Assembly: GCA_017541565.1 (NCBI GenBank)
Contig: JAFXYU010000137.1
Span: 1-7,964, forward strand
Origin: a bacterium
GTDB lineage: Bacteria; Cyanobacteriota; Vampirovibrionia; Gastranaerophilales; Gastranaerophilaceae
Direction: 5' to 3'
Length of the DNA stretch: 7,964 bases
The notes beneath the pieces are model-generated. The model did not search any database. It was not told where the DNA came from and saw only the letters and a program-made list of their open reading frames with translations. This document shows, piece after piece, positions 6,260 through 7,964 of this stretch; positions within the stretch are counted from its first letter, which is position 1; the number at the start of each line of letters is the position of its first letter. The position numbers were made by a program, and so were the translations under genes.

Positions 6260-6423
6260 GTGACTATATACAATGTTACAGTAAAATTTCTTAAAACTGT
6301 CACCCTGAACTTGTTTCAGGGTCTTACTATTGGTCAGATTCCGAAACAAAGTTTATTTACCCCTTCGGAATGACAGCACGACTGGTTTTAAACACAGTTT
6401 ACTGTAAATTAGTATATACTTAC
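6260..6423. mobile_element. MITE-like nested palindromic repeat, about 164 bp
   Basis: Outer arms 6260-6285 and 6398-6423 are inverted repeats matching at 21 of 26 positions, including perfect TATATAC and TTACAGTAAA blocks. Inside, TTAAAAC (6291-6297) is mirrored by GTTTTAA (6385-6391), and CTGTCA (6297-6302) by TGACAG (6371-6376). The core is two adjacent perfect 8-bp hairpins: ACCCTGAA/TTCAGGGT (6302-6309, 6315-6322) and ATTCCGAA/TTCGGAAT (6338-6345, 6364-6371). It has no coding capacity. T-runs flank both sides but no clear target duplication is visible. The CTGTCACCCTGAA core resembles intergenic repeats common in many bacterial genomes. Best read as a non-autonomous repeat element; the boundaries are inferred from the arms alone. 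Confidence 0.65.
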
Positions 6424-6452
6424 TTTTTTTTGTCCCTCCGTATCACCTCTGC

Positions 6453-6481
6453 TTTAAATTTTCCGAAACTCATGATACAAT
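6453..6481 (+). promoter_or_regulatory. Predicted ribE promoter, leaderless start
   Basis: TTTAAA (6453-6458, four of six to TTGACA) and TACAAT (6476-6481, five of six to TATAAT) are 17 bases apart. The expected start, seven bases beyond, is the A of the ribE ATG at 6488. No Shine-Dalgarno is present before that ATG. Confidence 0.6.
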
Positions 6482-6487
6482 ACTCCT

Positions 6488-7114
6488 ATGTTTACGGGAA
6501 TTGTAGAAGAACTCGGAAAAATCCTTTTTATCACAAAAAACAAACTCACCGTAGAAGCGTATAAAGTTACGGAAGATGCCAAAATCGGTGACAGTATTGC
6601 CGTGAACGGAGTTTGTTTGACGGTAACAAAAATAAACTCCAATGGTTTTGACGCTGATATTTCTCCCGAAACATCCAAGGTTACGACTCTCGGAAAATTA
6701 AAAAACGGAAGTTTTGTAAATCTTGAACGCGCACTTCCGGCGGACGGACGTTTCGGTGGGCATATTGTTTCGGGGCATATTGACGGTATCGGGAAGATTT
6801 GTATTCTGCAAAAAGATGGTGATTTTTATAACTTGGTTCTCGAAATCAGCGAAAACGAATCAAAATACGTCGTTAAAAAAGGTTCAATTACTGTTAACGG
6901 AATCAGTCTGACTGTTGCGGAAATTGACGGAGAAACGGTTAAAATTGCAATAATTCCGCACACATTTGAGAATACAAATCTAAAGGAATTAAAAGCCGGA
7001 GATTATGTAAACATCGAAACCGACATAATTTCCAAGTATGTTGAAAAATTTTTATCAACGAGGGATAATAATACAGGAATTAGTATGCAATTCCTTCGGG
7101 AAAACGGATTCTAA
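6488..7114 (+). CDS. ribE: Riboflavin synthase, alpha subunit
   Basis: Converts two molecules of 6,7-dimethyl-8-ribityllumazine into riboflavin and a pyrimidinedione, the last step of the pathway; works as a cytoplasmic trimer. The 208-residue length is normal. It starts with the invariant MFTGIVE and shows the two tandem lumazine-binding domains: the first has NGVCLTV (40-46), FDADISPET (54-62) and [11 protein letters not shown] (90-100); the second begins near 100 and has [13 protein letters not shown] (134-146), IIPHTFENT (155-163) and [13 protein letters not shown] (175-187). The canonical N-terminus fixes the start. ribBA begins five bases after its stop, so the two are cotranscribed. 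The symbol ribC is also used for this gene in some bacteria. Confidence 0.96.
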   Translation: MFTGIVEELGKILFITKNKLTVEAYKVTEDAKIGDSIAVNGVCLTVTKINSNGFDADISPETSKVTTLGKLKNGSFVNLERALPADGRFGGHIVSGHIDGIGKICILQKDGDFYNLVLEISENESKYVVKKGSITVNGISLTVAEIDGETVKIAIIPHTFENTNLKELKAGDYVNIETDIISKYVEKFLSTRDNNTGISMQFLRENGF

Positions 7115-7119
7115 AAAGT

Positions 7120-7964
7120 ATGCCAAACACAAATCAATTTAACACGATAGAAGAAGCGCTAGAGGATTTCAAAATAGGGAAACCTCTTATTGTTGCTGAT
7201 GATGAGGACAGGGAAAATGAGGGCGATTTGATTTGCTCCGCTCAGTTTGTAACTCCGGACTTGGTAAACTTTATAACCCGTGAATGCAGAGGAATTGTTT
7301 GTCTTGCTATTTCAAACGAAATCGCAAAACAACTCGATTTACCTCAAATGGTCGAAAGAAATACGGAAAGTATGCAGACTGCGTTTTCTTTGAGTATAGA
7401 TGCGAGTCCCAAATATGGTGTAACAACGGGTGTTTCCGCGTTTGACAGAGCAAAAACAATAGAGGTTGCAATTGCGCCTGATGCCGTTCCTTCGGATTTA
7501 AGACGTCCGGGGCATTTGTTCCCTTGTGTTGCAAGAAAAGGCGGAGTGCTGAAACGATGCGGTCATACGGAGGCGGTTGTTGATTTGGCAAGGCTATCAG
7601 GTCACAGAGAAGCCGGAATTATGTGTGAAATTATGAATCCCGACGGCACGATGGCAAGACGGGATGATTTGTTTGAATTTGCTCGCAAACACGGTTTTAA
7701 AATAATAACTGTTGCGGATTTAATCGCATACAGGTTGAGAAGCGAAAAATTTGTAAAACGCGAGGTTGAAGTATTCTTGCCGTCAAAATTCGGTGATTTC
7801 AACATAGTCGGGTACACGGACACAATAACAGGATGTGAGCATGTTGCGATGGTAAAAGATGACGGCTCGGACAAAATTCCTTTAATCCGTGTTCACAGTG
7901 AATGCTTGACAGGAGATGTATTCCACAGTCTGAAATGCGATTGCAACTGGCAATTACACAGGGC
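7120..7964 (+). CDS. ribBA: RibBA: DHBP synthase / GTP cyclohydrolase II, truncated by window edge
   Basis: Two-domain enzyme feeding both branches of riboflavin synthesis: 3,4-dihydroxy-2-butanone 4-phosphate from ribulose 5-phosphate (N-terminal), and the opening of GTP to the pyrimidine precursor (C-terminal). 281 codons are visible. The DHBP synthase domain (about 1-203) has [11 protein letters not shown] (27-37), the [17 protein letters not shown] segment (98-114), RRPGHLFP (128-135) and [14 protein letters not shown] (146-159). The cyclohydrolase II domain starts near 207 and shows TGCEHVAMV (237-245), [10 protein letters not shown] (257-266) and the zinc cysteines C262, C273 and C275. 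The rest lies past the right edge. The start at 7120 is five bases after ribE and has only a weak ribosome binding site, pointing to translation linked to ribE. F108 and C147 differ from the usual AADRA and RAGHTE wording; no catalytic residue seems lost. Confidence 0.95.
   Translation, partial: MPNTNQFNTIEEALEDFKIGKPLIVADDEDRENEGDLICSAQFVTPDLVNFITRECRGIVCLAISNEIAKQLDLPQMVERNTESMQTAFSLSIDASPKYGVTTGVSAFDRAKTIEVAIAPDAVPSDLRRPGHLFPCVARKGGVLKRCGHTEAVVDLARLSGHREAGIMCEIMNPDGTMARRDDLFEFARKHGFKIITVADLIAYRLRSEKFVKREVEVFLPSKFGDFNIVGYTDTITGCEHVAMVKDDGSDKIPLIRVHSECLTGDVFHSLKCDCNWQLHR

Larger units (their letters stand above)
6180..6487. other. 308-bp intergenic region between pilin/S74 gene and ribE
   Basis: Holds, in order, the intrinsic terminator (6216-6258), a MITE-like nested inverted repeat (6260-6423) and the ribE promoter (6453-6481). 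I see no credible gene, tRNA or FMN riboswitch here. A TATACT box at 6415-6420 within the right repeat arm could act as a weak rightward promoter, but its -35 is poor. Confidence 0.8.

Noticed and set aside
6180..6487. FMN riboswitch before the riboflavin genes
   Set aside because: None of the conserved GGGGC-type and CACCGGCGG-like blocks of the RFN element is visible, and the promoter lies directly at the ATG.
6370..6564. 64-codon frame overlapping the start of ribE
   Set aside because: It crosses the repeat arm and the ribE promoter and overlaps a well-supported gene in another frame.
7307..7874. Antisense frames opposite ribBA
   Set aside because: The plus strand encodes a clear RibBA with conserved motifs throughout; the antisense frames have no supporting signals.

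Overview
The window is low-GC bacterial chromosome (AT-rich, tightly packed housekeeping genes) with one unusual surface-protein gene in the middle. The bifunctional Rel, FolC, ACT-type homoserine dehydrogenase and fused RibBA do not fix a lineage. The prepilin leader style (basic leader, GAFSLMEMMIV, then AAATAP) and the S74-tailed pilin-like protein make me think of uncultured gut bacteria such as Gastranaerophilales (Vampirovibrionia/Melainabacteria). That placement is inference from memory and is not proven by the sequence.

Layout. (1) 1-2574, minus strand: folC (dihydrofolate/folylpolyglutamate synthase), then rel ((p)ppGpp synthetase/hydrolase, its C-terminal end cut by the window edge), a likely two-gene operon with a 34-bp gap. 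(2) 2575-2648: a compact divergent promoter region in which the predicted folC and hom promoters overlap. (3) 2649-3905, plus: hom (homoserine dehydrogenase with C-terminal ACT domain). (4) 3906-4112: an imperfect REP-like hairpin, a near-consensus promoter and an 11-codon mini-ORF ending inside the ribosome binding site of the next gene. (5) 4113-6179, plus: a 688-residue mosaic protein made of a type IV prepilin-like N-terminus, a YadA-type head-repeat array with 16 xIG/xLG/xVG turns, and a C-terminal Peptidase_S74 intramolecular chaperone with its Ser/Lys motif followed by a coiled coil. It ends at a strong intrinsic terminator. (6) 6260-6423: a MITE-like nested inverted repeat, 164 bp with 26-bp imperfect terminal arms around a twin-hairpin core. 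(7) 6488-7964, plus: ribE (riboflavin synthase) and ribBA (cut by the window edge), a riboflavin biosynthesis operon.

The housekeeping genes are ordinary: folate polyglutamylation and stringent response on one strand, threonine/methionine precursor synthesis and riboflavin synthesis on the other. The mosaic protein is the candidate for something undescribed. It combines membrane or pilus anchoring through a prepilin N-terminus with a fibre fold otherwise seen in trimeric autotransporters, and with the self-cleaving trimerisation chaperone of phage tail spikes. Predicted promoters for folC and ribE place the transcription start on the ATG itself, suggesting leaderless mRNAs beside Shine-Dalgarno-led genes (hom, the mosaic protein).
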